DNA of 64,000 bases, taken from NCBI RefSeq assembly GCF_037861325.1, contig NZ_JAFELW010000001.1; one strand, written 5' to 3'. Origin of the DNA: Riemerella anatipestifer_F. GTDB lineage: Bacteria > Bacteroidota > Bacteroidia > Flavobacteriales > Weeksellaceae. Each line of letters opens with the position of its first letter. Within the stretch, counting starts at the first letter, position 1. A program made the position numbers and the translations under genes. Positions 41,425-50,891 of this stretch are shown here, in pieces. Below the pieces are notes generated by a model. That model ran no database searches. It was not told where the DNA came from and worked only from the letters and a program-made list of their open reading frames with translations.

Positions 41425-43053
41425 ATGGCAAAAGACATTAAATTTGATATAGAATCAAGAGACGCACTTAAAAGAGGTGTAGATGCATTAGCAAATGCAG
41501 TTAAAGTAACTTTAGGACCTAAAGGTAGAAATGTGGTTATAGAAAAGTCTTTCGGTGCTCCACATGTAACTAAAGATGGTGTTTCTGTAGCTAAAGAGAT
41601 AGAGCTAGAGGACAAAGTAGAGAATATGGGAGCTCAAATGGTAAAAGAGGTAGCTTCTAAAACTAATGATTTGGCAGGAGATGGTACCACTACGGCTACT
41701 GTACTAGCGCAAGCTATCGTAAGAGAAGGTCTTAAAAATGTGGCTGCTGGAGCTAATCCTATGGATTTAAAGAGAGGGATTGATAAGGCGGTTTCTACTG
41801 TAATAGAAAACTTAAAATCTCAATCTCAAGCGGTAGGAGATTCTTCTGAAAAGATTAAGCAAGTAGCTTCTATTTCTGCAAATAATGATGATGCAATAGG
41901 AAGCCTTATCGCTGAAGCTTTTGGTAAAGTAGGTAAAGAAGGTGTAATTACTGTTGAGGAGGCTAAAGGTACAGATACTACGGTAGATGTGGTAGAAGGT
42001 ATGCAGTTTGATAGAGGTTATCAGTCGCCTTATTTTGTTACAAATCCAGACAAAATGGTGGCGGAGTTAGACAATCCGTATATTCTTCTAGTAGAGAAGA
42101 AAATTTCTTCTATGAAAGAATTATTGCCTGTTTTAGAGCCAGTAGCTCAGCAAGGTAAAGCTTTACTTATCATTTCAGAAGAGGTAGAAGGTGAGGCGTT
42201 GGCAACATTAGTAGTTAACAAACTAAGAGGTTCTTTAAAAATCGCTGCAGTAAAAGCTCCAGGATTTGGAGATAGAAGAAAGGCGATGTTAGAAGATATT
42301 GCTATCTTAACGGGTGGACAAGTAGTTTCTGAAGAAAGAGGCTTTACTATGGATAATGTAACTATTGATATGCTAGGTAGAGCAGAAAAAGTAGTTATAG
42401 ATAAAGACAATACTACGGTAGTGAATGGTGCTGGAGATGAAGCTCAAATTAAAGCTAGAGTAAATCAAATCAAAGCTCAAATGGAAAGCACTACTTCTGA
42501 CTACGATAGAGAAAAACTACAAGAGAGATTGGCTAAATTAGCTGGTGGTGTAGCAGTTCTTTATGTAGGTGCAGCTTCTGAAGTAGAAATGAAGGAGAAG
42601 AAAGATAGAGTAGATGATGCATTACATGCTACTAGAGCGGCTGTGGAAGAAGGTATCGTAGCTGGTGGAGGTGTAGCTTTGGTAAGAAGCATTGCATCTC
42701 TTGAGAATCTTAGCGGTGCTAACCAAGATGAAAACACAGGTATTAAAATAGTTAAAAGAGCTATAGAAGAGCCATTGAGACAAATCGTAGCTAATGCAGG
42801 TGGCGAAGGTTCTGTAGTGGTAGCTAAAGTTTCAGAAGGTAAAGGAGACTTTGGATATAATGCTAAAACAGACGAGTATGTTAATATGCTAGAAGCAGGG
42901 ATTATAGACCCTACTAAAGTGACTAGAGTAGCATTAGAAAATGCAGCTTCTGTGGCTGGTATGCTATTAACTACGGAGTGTGTAATTACAGAATTACCTA
43001 AAGAAGAATCTGCAATGCCACCAATGGGAGGCGGAATGCCAGGTATGATGTAA
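41425..43053 (+). CDS. groEL: Chaperonin GroEL
   Basis: 542 residues. ATP-driven folding chamber. The start AKDIKFDIESRDALKRGVDALANAV, the GDGTTTATVLAQ region (about 86-97), and GEGSVVVAKV are family hallmarks, with the Gly-Gly-Met tail (GGGMPGMM). No truncation. Terminator 22 bases downstream. Confidence 0.97.
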   Translation: MAKDIKFDIESRDALKRGVDALANAVKVTLGPKGRNVVIEKSFGAPHVTKDGVSVAKEIELEDKVENMGAQMVKEVASKTNDLAGDGTTTATVLAQAIVREGLKNVAAGANPMDLKRGIDKAVSTVIENLKSQSQAVGDSSEKIKQVASISANNDDAIGSLIAEAFGKVGKEGVITVEEAKGTDTTVDVVEGMQFDRGYQSPYFVTNPDKMVAELDNPYILLVEKKISSMKELLPVLEPVAQQGKALLIISEEVEGEALATLVVNKLRGSLKIAAVKAPGFGDRRKAMLEDIAILTGGQVVSEERGFTMDNVTIDMLGRAEKVVIDKDNTTVVNGAGDEAQIKARVNQIKAQMESTTSDYDREKLQERLAKLAGGVAVLYVGAASEVEMKEKKDRVDDALHATRAAVEEGIVAGGGVALVRSIASLENLSGANQDENTGIKIVKRAIEEPLRQIVANAGGEGSVVVAKVSEGKGDFGYNAKTDEYVNMLEAGIIDPTKVTRVALENAASVAGMLLTTECVITELPKEESAMPPMGGGMPGMM

Positions 43054-43075
43054 TCTTATTACAATAATTGACTTA

Positions 43076-43106
43076 AAACCGCTTTTTCTAAAGGCGGTTT
43101 TTTTAT
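43076..43106 (+). terminator. Rho-independent terminator after groEL
   Basis: AAACCGC/GCGGTTT (43076-43082 with 43094-43100) followed by TTTTATTT. Stem type resembles the one at 21419-21446. Confidence 0.8.
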
Positions 43107-43161
43107 TTAATAAAAAATGGTATTTTGCATAGTCAATATTTTTCAATGAAAATTATGTAAG

Positions 43162-44286
43162 ATGAGAATTAGAAAGCTTATTTATATGGTTTCAGTTTTG
43201 GCTTTTGTTGTAGGAAAATCTCAACAATATTTGCCTAAAGATACACTCTATGGTAAGGTTAAGACCTTAAGAGAAAAAGTAATATTTTTAACAGAAATTA
43301 CAACTCCACAGTTTTTAGATTACGAAGATGATTATGGACACACGGGATTTAGAGGAGCTGAAGAGACCTTAGAAAACTTTAGAGAGGTATGGTACACCTA
43401 TGATTTTTGTCATTATTTAAACTATAAAAAGGTTTTTGATACTCGTGGTAATATGGTTAAAGAAACTTGGTTTAATAAAAAAGACACTTGCATTGCTTCT
43501 TATCAAAGAGACTATGATTATAGAAGTAGAATCATCAGAAAATTGGACTCTGTCCGATCTACTATTCTTGAAACTCGTTATGATTATCTGAATGATAACG
43601 AAGTAAATATTATCAAGAAAAATCTGAGGACTAATAACGCTCATCATAGTTATGAAAAAACTGAAAGAGGTAAATTAAAGGTTCAGAAGATATTTCACAG
43701 TAATGGGGCTGTAAGTGAGTATAATTATGTATATGATGATAATGGATTACTGAAATATAGAGTTTATAAAAATCCATATTCTTGGAAACAAGATCAATAT
43801 GGAGCTTGGAGTTATGGTATATATGGTACTCCTCCAAGTATTTATAAAGATATAGTGAATCACTACGATTCTGAAAAAAGACTTGTTAAAAACCAAAAAA
43901 TTGGATTGTTTGAAAATGATACAAAGTACAAATTCCCAAATTTGTATGAACAAACTAAATATTACTATCAGGAAGGTAATTTAATTAGAGTTGAAAAAAA
44001 ATATAATAATGGAGTAAAATACTATGAACATTTTTCATACGATGAACAGCATCAGATATCTATCCATTATTGTTGTAGCAAATCTAAAGATAAATCCTCT
44101 AGGATAGGAAGTTATAAATTACAAAATGATAAGATTGTCCATTTAAATCTTATTGCTGGAGAAAATAAGTATGATATTTCTTTTGATTATGTATTTGATG
44201 ATAAAAATAATTGGACTGAAATTACCAAAACAGTTAATGGAATAGCTTTGTATAAGTGGGTGAGAAAAATAGAATATTATGAATAA
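43162..44286 (+). CDS. Secreted protein with YD/RHS-like short repeats
   Basis: 374 residues. A signal peptide-like start (IYMVSVLAFVVGKSQQYLP) suggests export. The body has repeated short aromatic Tyr-Asp/Asn motifs such as YDYRSRIIRKLDSV, YNYVYDDNGLLKYR and FSYDEQHQISIHY, a pattern like the YD repeats of RHS proteins. No enzymatic motif. Often annotated as hypothetical in this group. Followed by a hairpin. Confidence 0.55.
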   Translation: MRIRKLIYMVSVLAFVVGKSQQYLPKDTLYGKVKTLREKVIFLTEITTPQFLDYEDDYGHTGFRGAEETLENFREVWYTYDFCHYLNYKKVFDTRGNMVKETWFNKKDTCIASYQRDYDYRSRIIRKLDSVRSTILETRYDYLNDNEVNIIKKNLRTNNAHHSYEKTERGKLKVQKIFHSNGAVSEYNYVYDDNGLLKYRVYKNPYSWKQDQYGAWSYGIYGTPPSIYKDIVNHYDSEKRLVKNQKIGLFENDTKYKFPNLYEQTKYYYQEGNLIRVEKKYNNGVKYYEHFSYDEQHQISIHYCCSKSKDKSSRIGSYKLQNDKIVHLNLIAGENKYDISFDYVFDDKNNWTEITKTVNGIALYKWVRKIEYYE

Positions 44287-44316
44287 AAAAGGACTAGCCG
44301 AAAATTAAGCTAGTCC
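44285..44316 (-). terminator. Terminator between convergent genes at 44.3 kb
   Basis: Stem GGACTAGC/GCTAGTCC (44291-44298 with 44309-44316); the T-run TTTTTTATTC is on the minus side, so it mainly serves the threonine dehydrogenase gene. Confidence 0.75.
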
Positions 44317-44344
44317 TAATATATATAATTTAAAAGAGAGATAA

Positions 44345-45310
44345 CTAGCTTTTCCCTAGTTTAACTTTCAGATTTTTTATCATTTCTTCGGTCATCATTT
44401 TGATGTCAAACTCATAAGAAAGTCCCCAATCTTCTCTCGCTTTGCTATCATCTATGGAAGCCGGCCAAGAGTCAGCGATGCTTTGTCTGAAATCGGGTTG
44501 ATAAGAAATTTTGAAATCAGGTATTACTTTTTTTATTTCATTTGCAAGTTCTGCAGGTGTAAAAGACATACCTCCTAGGTTATAAGAGCCCCATACACTG
44601 ATGTTCTCTGCAGGTTCTTGCATTAGTTTTATGGTGGCGTTTATAGCATCGTCCATATAGAGCATAGGCATAGCCGTGTTTTCTGAAATAAAGCATTGGT
44701 ACTCGCCTTTTTCTACCGCTTCGTAGAAGATTTCCACTGCATAATCGGTAGTGCCACCACCTGCAGGAGCTTTCCAAGAAATAAGTCCAGGGTATCTTAT
44801 ACTACGCACATCTACACCGTATTTATCGTGGTAGTATTCGCACCATTTTTCTCCAGCCATTTTAGAAATACCATACACCGTGGTAGGGTTAAGCACCACA
44901 TCTTGCCCAACATTGTGCTTTGGAATGCCTTTACCAAATACAGCAATGGAACTTGGCCAAAATATCTTTTTTAAATAGCCTTCTTTTGCTAATTCGCATA
45001 GGTGAAGTAGTGGTTCTAGATTGAGTTTCCAAGCAAAAAGTGGTTGTTTCTCTGAAGTTCCAGATAAAAGAGAAGCCAAGTGATAAACCGTAGTGATTTT
45101 ATTTTCTTTGATAAAATCTTCCAATAGTTTAAAGTTGGTTACATCTATTCTCTCGTAGTGTCCAGCAGTAGTAATGCCTTCTCTCCATTTATCAATTCCA
45201 GAAGCAATAACATTCTCTTTACCGTAGATTTCTACTAGCTTTGCTGTAAGTTCGGTGCCGATTTGCCCTAAAGCTCCTGTGATGAGTATTTTTTCATTTT
45301 TACTTTCCAT
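44345..45310 (-). CDS. L-threonine 3-dehydrogenase, SDR-type
   Basis: About 321 residues from ATG 45310; an ATG at 45328 would be only a few bases below a TACCTTTG -7 box (45341-45334, minus), so the later start fits better. Extended SDR enzyme oxidising L-threonine with NAD. Signatures are GALGQIGTE near the start, TVYGISK (catalytic Tyr-x3-Lys) and SWKAPAGGGTTDYAVEIFYE, typical of SDR-type TDH as in Flavobacterium. Glycine formation from threonine would follow with an unseen KBL enzyme. Confidence 0.78.
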   Translation of the reverse strand: MESKNEKILITGALGQIGTELTAKLVEIYGKENVIASGIDKWREGITTAGHYERIDVTNFKLLEDFIKENKITTVYHLASLLSGTSEKQPLFAWKLNLEPLLHLCELAKEGYLKKIFWPSSIAVFGKGIPKHNVGQDVVLNPTTVYGISKMAGEKWCEYYHDKYGVDVRSIRYPGLISWKAPAGGGTTDYAVEIFYEAVEKGEYQCFISENTAMPMLYMDDAINATIKLMQEPAENISVWGSYNLGGMSFTPAELANEIKKVIPDFKISYQPDFRQSIADSWPASIDDSKAREDWGLSYEFDIKMMTEEMIKNLKVKLGKS

Positions 45311-45396
45311 AGTTTGTTCCGATTTCATTTTTACAAAGGTACTAAATACGCCTATTTTTTGGAAATGATTTTGGTTAGAAATTTTAATTTAATGAT

Positions 45397-45404
45397 TAGA
45401 TTTG
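45397..45404 (+). promoter_or_regulatory. -7 box of the GNAT gene
   Basis: TAGATTTG matches TAnnTTTG, 21 bases before the ATG at 45426. The gap to a TTG upstream is about 23, slightly long. Confidence 0.45.
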
Positions 45405-45425
45405 TATCCAAATTAAAGTGATAAA

Positions 45426-45920
45426 ATGATTAGAAAAGCCCAAAGGGAAGATATACCATTGATACAAAGTCTTGCAAAGCAATCGTGGAATAGCCATTAT
45501 AGAGGAATTATCTCGCAAGAGCAGATAGATTATATGTTGGGTATGATGTACTCCGATGAAGAGTTAAACCAACATTTTGAGAACCCTAACTATCATTATT
45601 ATTTGATGTTGAACGATGGTGTAGAGGTAGGATTTATGGGGTTTGAAATAGGCTACGAACCTCAAACCACCAAATTACACAGGCTTTATCTTTTAGCGGA
45701 GGCTAAAGGAAAAGGATTGGGAAAGGAGGCAATAGACTTTTTAAAAAATGAAGTAAAAAGCCACAAAGATAAGTTTATCATATTAAATGTTAATAAGAAA
45801 AATCCATCGTTTAATTTTTATAAAAGCCAAGGATTTGGGGTAGAGCAAGAAGTGGTGTTAGAGGTAGGCGAGGGCTTTGTAATGGACGATTATATTATGA
45901 AAATAGCCATAGAAATTTAA
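45426..45920 (+). CDS. GNAT-family N-acetyltransferase
   Basis: 164 residues. The GNAT fold shows the start MIRKAQREDIPLIQSLAKQSW, middle MLNDGVEVGFMGFEIGYEPQTTKLHRLYLLAEAKGKGLG, which includes the acetyl-CoA binding (R/Q)-x-x-G-x-G/A part, and a final FNFYKSQGF segment. The substrate (amine, protein, antibiotic) cannot be read. Single gene, with a hairpin overlapping the stop codon end. Confidence 0.8.
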   Translation: MIRKAQREDIPLIQSLAKQSWNSHYRGIISQEQIDYMLGMMYSDEELNQHFENPNYHYYLMLNDGVEVGFMGFEIGYEPQTTKLHRLYLLAEAKGKGLGKEAIDFLKNEVKSHKDKFIILNVNKKNPSFNFYKSQGFGVEQEVVLEVGEGFVMDDYIMKIAIEI

Positions 45921-45938
45921 TTCTATGGCTATATTTAT
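45903..45938 (+). terminator. Terminator overlapping the GNAT stop
   Basis: 12-bp stem ATAGCCATAGAA/TTCTATGGCTAT (45903-45914 with 45921-45932) then ATTTATT. The stem lies within the last codons of the gene, and it lies between convergent genes. Confidence 0.65.
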
Positions 45939-45964
45939 TAAGAGTAAAGACTAAATAATACTAT

Positions 45965-46909
45965 CTATTGCATTAGTTTTTTCACTGCCTTTTTCACTGC
46001 TTCTGCATCTATTCCGTATTTTTTCATCAGCTCTGCTGGTGTAGCAGACTCACCGAAAGTATCGTTTACGGCAACAAATTCTTGTCTTGTAGGGTGCTTT
46101 CTTGCAAGTAGTCCTGCTACAGACTCGCCAAGTCCTCCAAGGTAGTTATGCTCTTCTGCCGTTACAATCTTTCCTGTTTTCTTTACAGATTTTAAAATGA
46201 TTTCCTCGTCCAAAGGTTTAATTGTGTGGATATTGATAACCTCGCAAGAGATACCTTCTTTTTCTAGTTCTTCTGCAGCTACTAGAGACTCCCAAACCAA
46301 ATGTCCTGTTGCTACAATGGTTACATCTTTCCCTTCTTGCAACAAAATCCCTTTACCGATTTCAAAAGGCATATCTTCTGGCATAAATACAGGTACAGCA
46401 GGTCTTCCGAATCTTAAATAGACAGGACCGTTGTAGTCTGCAATGGCAATGGTGGCCGCTTTAGTTTGGTTGTAGTCGCACGGGTTGATAACTACCATAC
46501 CTGGCAACATTTTCATCATACCAATATCTTCTAGCACTTGGTGAGTTGCACCATCTTCTCCTAAGGTAAGCCCTGCGTGAGATGCACATATCTTAACATT
46601 CTTACTAGAGTAAGCCACAGATTGGCGAATTTGGTCGTAAACTCTAGAAGTAGAAAAGTTAGCAAAAGTACCAGTAAACGGTATTTTACCATTGATGCTA
46701 AGCCCTGCAGCGATGCCAATCATATTCGCTTCAGCGATGCCTACTTGGAAAAATCTTTCTGGAGCTTTCTCTATAAACTTTTCCATTTTTAGAGAGCCGA
46801 TAAGGTCAGCACAAAGTGCTACTACATTTGGGTTTTTGTCAGCAAGTTCTGCTAGTCCAGCACCAAAGCCACTTCTTGTATCTTTTTTTTCGGTATAAGT
46901 ATATTTCAT
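45965..46909 (-). CDS. Transketolase, C-terminal subunit
   Basis: 314 residues. Carries the pyrimidine-binding and C-terminal domains of transketolase, with the TPP-interacting segment FSTSRVYDQIRQSVAYS and HAGLTLGEDGATHQVLEDI (about residues 105-135). Makes a functional enzyme only with the subunit encoded just upstream (46928-47779), 18 bases away. Split transketolase is common in Bacteroidota and Archaea. Pentose phosphate pathway. Confidence 0.92.
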   Translation of the reverse strand: MKYTYTEKKDTRSGFGAGLAELADKNPNVVALCADLIGSLKMEKFIEKAPERFFQVGIAEANMIGIAAGLSINGKIPFTGTFANFSTSRVYDQIRQSVAYSSKNVKICASHAGLTLGEDGATHQVLEDIGMMKMLPGMVVINPCDYNQTKAATIAIADYNGPVYLRFGRPAVPVFMPEDMPFEIGKGILLQEGKDVTIVATGHLVWESLVAAEELEKEGISCEVINIHTIKPLDEEIILKSVKKTGKIVTAEEHNYLGGLGESVAGLLARKHPTRQEFVAVNDTFGESATPAELMKKYGIDAEAVKKAVKKLMQ

Positions 46910-46927
46910 TATTTCTTTTTTTGAGGT

Positions 46928-47779
46928 TTAATAATCAGCCAAATTATCTGTAGAAAGTTGAGCTAAGGCTTTTTCTAGTTGCTCATCGTTAGGTGCCTTA
47001 CCGTGCCAAGCGTGAGTTCCCATCATAAAATCTACACCGTTACCCATTTCGGTATGCATAATGATAGCGATAGGTTTCCCTTTTCCTGTCTGTGCTTTAG
47101 CTTCTTCTAGCACCGCAATTACAGCTTCTAGGTTGTTACCTTCTTTAACTTCCAATACTTGCCAATCAAAGGCTTCTAGTTTAGCTTTTAAGTTCCCTAA
47201 AGAAAGTACATCAGACACATCACCATCTATTTGTCGGTTGTTGTAGTCTATGGTTGCAATTAGGTTATCTACTTTATTGTGGCTAGCGTACATAAGAGCC
47301 TCCCAAATTTGCCCTTCCTGCAATTCTCCATCGCCGTGTAGGGAGAATATAATACCTTTATCACCATCTAGCTTTTTACCTAGAGCCGCACCTACAGCTA
47401 CAGAAAGCCCTTGCCCTAGAGAACCAGAAGCAATTCTAACCCCAGGTAAACCTTCGTGTGTGGTAGGGTGTCCTTGCAGTCTAGTGTCTAGTTTTCTGAA
47501 TGTAGCCAATTCTTCTACTGGAAAGAAGTTGAATCTAGCAAGTGTACTGTAATACACAGGAGAAATATGCCCATTAGAAAGGAAGAATAAATCTTCGTTT
47601 TTGCCTTCCATTTTAAATGGGAGTGAGTAGTTCATTACCTTTCCGTAAAGAGCTGTAAAGTATTCTACACACCCCAAAGACCCACCTGGGTGTCCAGAAC
47701 TTACAGCGTGTACCATTCTCAAAATATCTCTTCTGATTTGTGTGGTGAGATGTTTTAATTCTTCTACTGATTTTGCCAT
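46928..47779 (-). CDS. Transketolase, N-terminal subunit
   Basis: 283 residues. Contains the TPP-binding GHPGGSLGCVEYFT (about residues 29-42), SLHGDGELQEG with the metal-binding GDGxxxEG motif (about 145-155) and the IDYNNRQIDG part that follows. The pair 46928-47779 and 45965-46909 forms a complete transketolase. Confidence 0.92.
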   Translation of the reverse strand: MAKSVEELKHLTTQIRRDILRMVHAVSSGHPGGSLGCVEYFTALYGKVMNYSLPFKMEGKNEDLFFLSNGHISPVYYSTLARFNFFPVEELATFRKLDTRLQGHPTTHEGLPGVRIASGSLGQGLSVAVGAALGKKLDGDKGIIFSLHGDGELQEGQIWEALMYASHNKVDNLIATIDYNNRQIDGDVSDVLSLGNLKAKLEAFDWQVLEVKEGNNLEAVIAVLEEAKAQTGKGKPIAIIMHTEMGNGVDFMMGTHAWHGKAPNDEQLEKALAQLSTDNLADY

Positions 47780-47797
47780 TATAATATAGGTTTAATT

Positions 47798-49249
47798 TTA
47801 TTGAAATGATTGTTTTTTACTACTAATGAACCAAAGTCCTACAAAGGTAAGCAATCCGTTGATGATGAGCAACTCCAAACCGATTTGGAAATCTCCAAAA
47901 ATAAGACTTTGATATTTATCTATTAAAAATGATAAGATAGGAGCGGCGATGCAGATGTAAGGCACTAGCTTATCTTTAACCGTTCTTTTAGTGAAAATCC
48001 CAAAAGCGAAAAGCCCAAGTAGTGGTCCATAGGTAAATCCTGCCAATTTAAGGATAAGCCCTATCATCGAATTATCGTTAATCCACTTAAAAATAAGTAC
48101 CATTATTAAAAATGATACTGCCACCCAAAGGTGAACTCTCTTTCTAAATTTTTCTTTTTCGGAAGCGGAGATATTTTTTTCTTTAAGACCAAATATATCA
48201 ATACAAAGAGATGAAGTCAGTGCTGTCATAGCTCCATCAGCACTAGGGAATAGGGCAGAAATAAGAGCAATGATAAATATAATAGAAATAAATGGAGGCA
48301 TATGGTTAAGAGCTACATCTGGGAATAGCTGGTCTCCTGTGCTCGAAATATTCTCTTGTATGCCGTAAAGGTGCAGCAGCCCTCCCATATAAAGGAATAA
48401 TGAAATAACACCTAGCAATATAAATCCTAGAGTTACCATATTTTTCTGACTGTCTTTTAGGTTGGTTACCGAGATAGACTTTTGCATCATTTCTTGGTCA
48501 ATTCCAGTCATTGTAATGGTAATGAACGCTCCTGCTAGAATTTGTTTAATGAAGAACCCTTTATCATTAACATTGGTGTCAAATACTTTAGTATAACCTT
48601 GTTCGCTCATTGCGGTAAAACTATCTGCGATATTCAGTCCTAAATGATTAAGCATATAGAACGTACAGACAATAAGTCCTAAAAGCATTCCTGTGGTTTG
48701 TAGAGTGTCCGTCCATACGATGGTTTTTACGCCGCCTTCGTAGGTGTAGAGGATAATCATTACTAAAATAATGAGAGTGGTTACAATGAAAGGAACGCCA
48801 AGGCTATCCAAAATGGTCATTTGTAAAATATTTACCACTAAATAAAGCCTCGCCGTAGCACCTACCAAACGAGATACAATAAAAATAGAAGCTCCTGATT
48901 TATAAGATAAAGCTCCCATTCTTTGTTGAAGGTACCCGTAGATGGAGGTTAGTTTTAATCTGTAATAAAGAGGTAATAAGACATACGCAATTACAATGTA
49001 CCCTATGAGGTATCCTATGGTAACTTGTAGGTAATGGAAACTGTCTTTTCCCACCTGTCCAGGTACACTTACAAAGGTAACTCCAGAGAGAGAAGTCCCT
49101 ATCATACCGAATGCAACCAAAACCCAATTACTACTTCTATTTCCTATAAAAAAACTATCATTATTACTTCCTTTGCCTGTTCTATAAGCTACCCATAGCA
49201 GAATGCCAAAATAGGCAATAATAATTCCTAGTAAGAGAATTGGCGACAT
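47798..49249 (-). CDS. Sodium:solute symporter (SSS family)
   Basis: About 483 residues from ATG 49249; the alternative at 49273 would coincide with the predicted transcript start from the TATCTTTG box at 49283-49276 (minus). Multiple hydrophobic helices and the signatures NRSSNWVLVAFGMIGTSLSGVTF and LGIYFILAGVISLFLYMGG-like middle match SSS transporters. Substrate unknown. Seated just upstream of the transketolase pair, 18 bases, so it may share the transcript. Confidence 0.8.
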   Translation of the reverse strand: MSPILLLGIIIAYFGILLWVAYRTGKGSNNDSFFIGNRSSNWVLVAFGMIGTSLSGVTFVSVPGQVGKDSFHYLQVTIGYLIGYIVIAYVLLPLYYRLKLTSIYGYLQQRMGALSYKSGASIFIVSRLVGATARLYLVVNILQMTILDSLGVPFIVTTLIILVMIILYTYEGGVKTIVWTDTLQTTGMLLGLIVCTFYMLNHLGLNIADSFTAMSEQGYTKVFDTNVNDKGFFIKQILAGAFITITMTGIDQEMMQKSISVTNLKDSQKNMVTLGFILLGVISLFLYMGGLLHLYGIQENISSTGDQLFPDVALNHMPPFISIIFIIALISALFPSADGAMTALTSSLCIDIFGLKEKNISASEKEKFRKRVHLWVAVSFLIMVLIFKWINDNSMIGLILKLAGFTYGPLLGLFAFGIFTKRTVKDKLVPYICIAAPILSFLIDKYQSLIFGDFQIGLELLIINGLLTFVGLWFISSKKQSFQ

Positions 49250-49275
49250 ACGAAAATCATTTTCTATAAACATCG

Positions 49276-49283
49276 CAAAGATA
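49276..49283 (-). promoter_or_regulatory. -7 box of the symporter-transketolase unit
   Basis: Minus-strand TATCTTTG matches TAnnTTTG. It lies 26 bases before ATG 49249 and only a few before ATG 49273, supporting the later start. Confidence 0.5.
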
Positions 49284-49405
49284 ACTTTTTCTTGTGGGGT
49301 AAAAAATAGACTTTCTAAAAAAAATATTAAAAAGGTCGCTTTGGTTACTCTATTGCTAATGGTGAATACTTATGTTTAGAATTTTATAATGAGTTTAAAA
49401 AACAC

Positions 49406-49413
49406 TATTTTTG
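49406..49413 (+). promoter_or_regulatory. -7 box of hemN, implying a leaderless transcript
   Basis: TATTTTTG (49406-49413) matches TAnnTTTG but ends only four bases before the hemN ATG at 49418, so transcription would start at or near the ATG. The -33 TTG is not clear. Confidence 0.4.
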
Positions 49414-49417
49414 CAAA

Positions 49418-50773
49418 ATGAATTCACTAATAGATAAATATAATATACCAGGTCCTAGATATACTTCGTATCCTACAGTACCTTATTGGGAAGAAGAGAG
49501 TTTTACTCATCAATCTTGGGAACATACGGTAATAAAATCATTTAAGGAGTCTAAAGAAGAGGGGATTTCCATCTACATACATTTGCCATTTTGTGAGCAA
49601 CTATGTACCTTTTGTGCCTGTCATAAACGGATTACAAAGCAACATTCAGTAGAAACACCTTATTTGCAGTCTGTGATTAAAGAGTGGCAGCTGTACTTGG
49701 CTCTTTTTGACGAAAAACCTAAAATTAAGGAATTACATTTAGGTGGAGGAACGCCTACTTTTTTCTCGCCTGAGAACTTAAAAATACTGATAGAGGAAAT
49801 TCTTTCAGATGGAATAATAGCAAAAAAGCCTGAGTTCTCTTTTGAAGGACACCCTAACAATACCACTAGAGAGCATTTGCAAGTGCTTTACGATTTAGGG
49901 TTTAGAAGGGTAAGTTTTGGAGTGCAAGATTATGATGAAAAGGTACAAAAAGCCATCAATAGAGTTCAGCCTTTTGAGAATGTAGAAAAAGTGACCCAAT
50001 GGGCTAGAGAAATAGGCTACGAAAGTGTTTCTCACGATTTAGTTTTTGGGCTTCCGTTTCATACTTGGGAAAAAATGGAATATACCATCAGAAAGACAAT
50101 GACTTTAAAACCCGATAGGTTAGCGTTTTATTCTTATGCCCATGTGCCTTGGATTAAAGGAGTAGGGCAGAGAGGTTTTGATGAGAATGACCTTCCGTCA
50201 GGCGAAGAAAAAAGAAAACTCTACGAGAATGGGAAGCAACTTTTGGAAGAGTTGGGTTATAAGGAGATAGGAATGGACCATTTTTCACTAGAACACGATG
50301 ACCTTTATCAATCTATGCTTAACAAGAAGATTCATAGGAATTTTATGGGTTATACTTCGGGGAAAACTCAACTTATGGTAGGCTTGGGTATGAGTGCCAT
50401 TTCTGACTCTTGGTATGCTTTTGCTCAAAACGAAAAAACGGTAGAAGCCTATCAGCAACGAGTAGAGAAGGGAGAAATCCCTGTGTTTAGAGGTCATATT
50501 CTAACTGATGAAGATTTGAAAATCCGTCGCCATATACTCAATATTATGTGTCAGCTAGAAACTTCTTGGACGGAAGCAACGGCTTTTCCAGAGCTAGAAA
50601 CGACCATAGAGAAGCTTAAAGAGATGGAGGCAGACGGTCTTGTGGAAATATCAGAAAATAAAATCAGAATTACACAAGCTGGTAAGGCGTTCACACGAAA
50701 TGTAGCGATGACTTTTGATTTGAGAATGTTAAGAAAAGCTCCAGAAACTAGAATTTTTTCTATGACTGTTTAG
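49418..50773 (+). CDS. hemN: Oxygen-independent coproporphyrinogen III oxidase HemN
   Basis: 451 residues. Radical SAM enzyme of haem synthesis, decarboxylating coproporphyrinogen III without oxygen. The Fe-S motif CEQLCTFCAC gives the C-x3-C-x2-C-x-C typical of HemN (Cys59, 63, 66, 68). Then LHLGGGTPTFFS (about 108-119), and NFMGYTSG and LMVGLGMSAISDS further on. Family length. Start chosen because the conserved N-terminus DKYNIPGPRYTSYPT begins six residues in. Confidence 0.9.
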   Translation: MNSLIDKYNIPGPRYTSYPTVPYWEEESFTHQSWEHTVIKSFKESKEEGISIYIHLPFCEQLCTFCACHKRITKQHSVETPYLQSVIKEWQLYLALFDEKPKIKELHLGGGTPTFFSPENLKILIEEILSDGIIAKKPEFSFEGHPNNTTREHLQVLYDLGFRRVSFGVQDYDEKVQKAINRVQPFENVEKVTQWAREIGYESVSHDLVFGLPFHTWEKMEYTIRKTMTLKPDRLAFYSYAHVPWIKGVGQRGFDENDLPSGEEKRKLYENGKQLLEELGYKEIGMDHFSLEHDDLYQSMLNKKIHRNFMGYTSGKTQLMVGLGMSAISDSWYAFAQNEKTVEAYQQRVEKGEIPVFRGHILTDEDLKIRRHILNIMCQLETSWTEATAFPELETTIEKLKEMEADGLVEISENKIRITQAGKAFTRNVAMTFDLRMLRKAPETRIFSMTV

Positions 50774-50848
50774 AAGAGTATTGATATTTCTCATTTGTTT
50801 AAAATGAAAACAATAGCAAATAAAGTTTATAATTATACTGAAAAACAT

Positions 50849-50856
50849 TATATTTG
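50849..50856 (+). promoter_or_regulatory. -7 box of secDF
   Basis: TATATTTG matches TAnnTTTG, 35 bases ahead of the ATG at 50892. Confidence 0.5.
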
Positions 50857-50891
50857 CCGACTATAATTTTTAATGTTGTAAATTACTGAAA

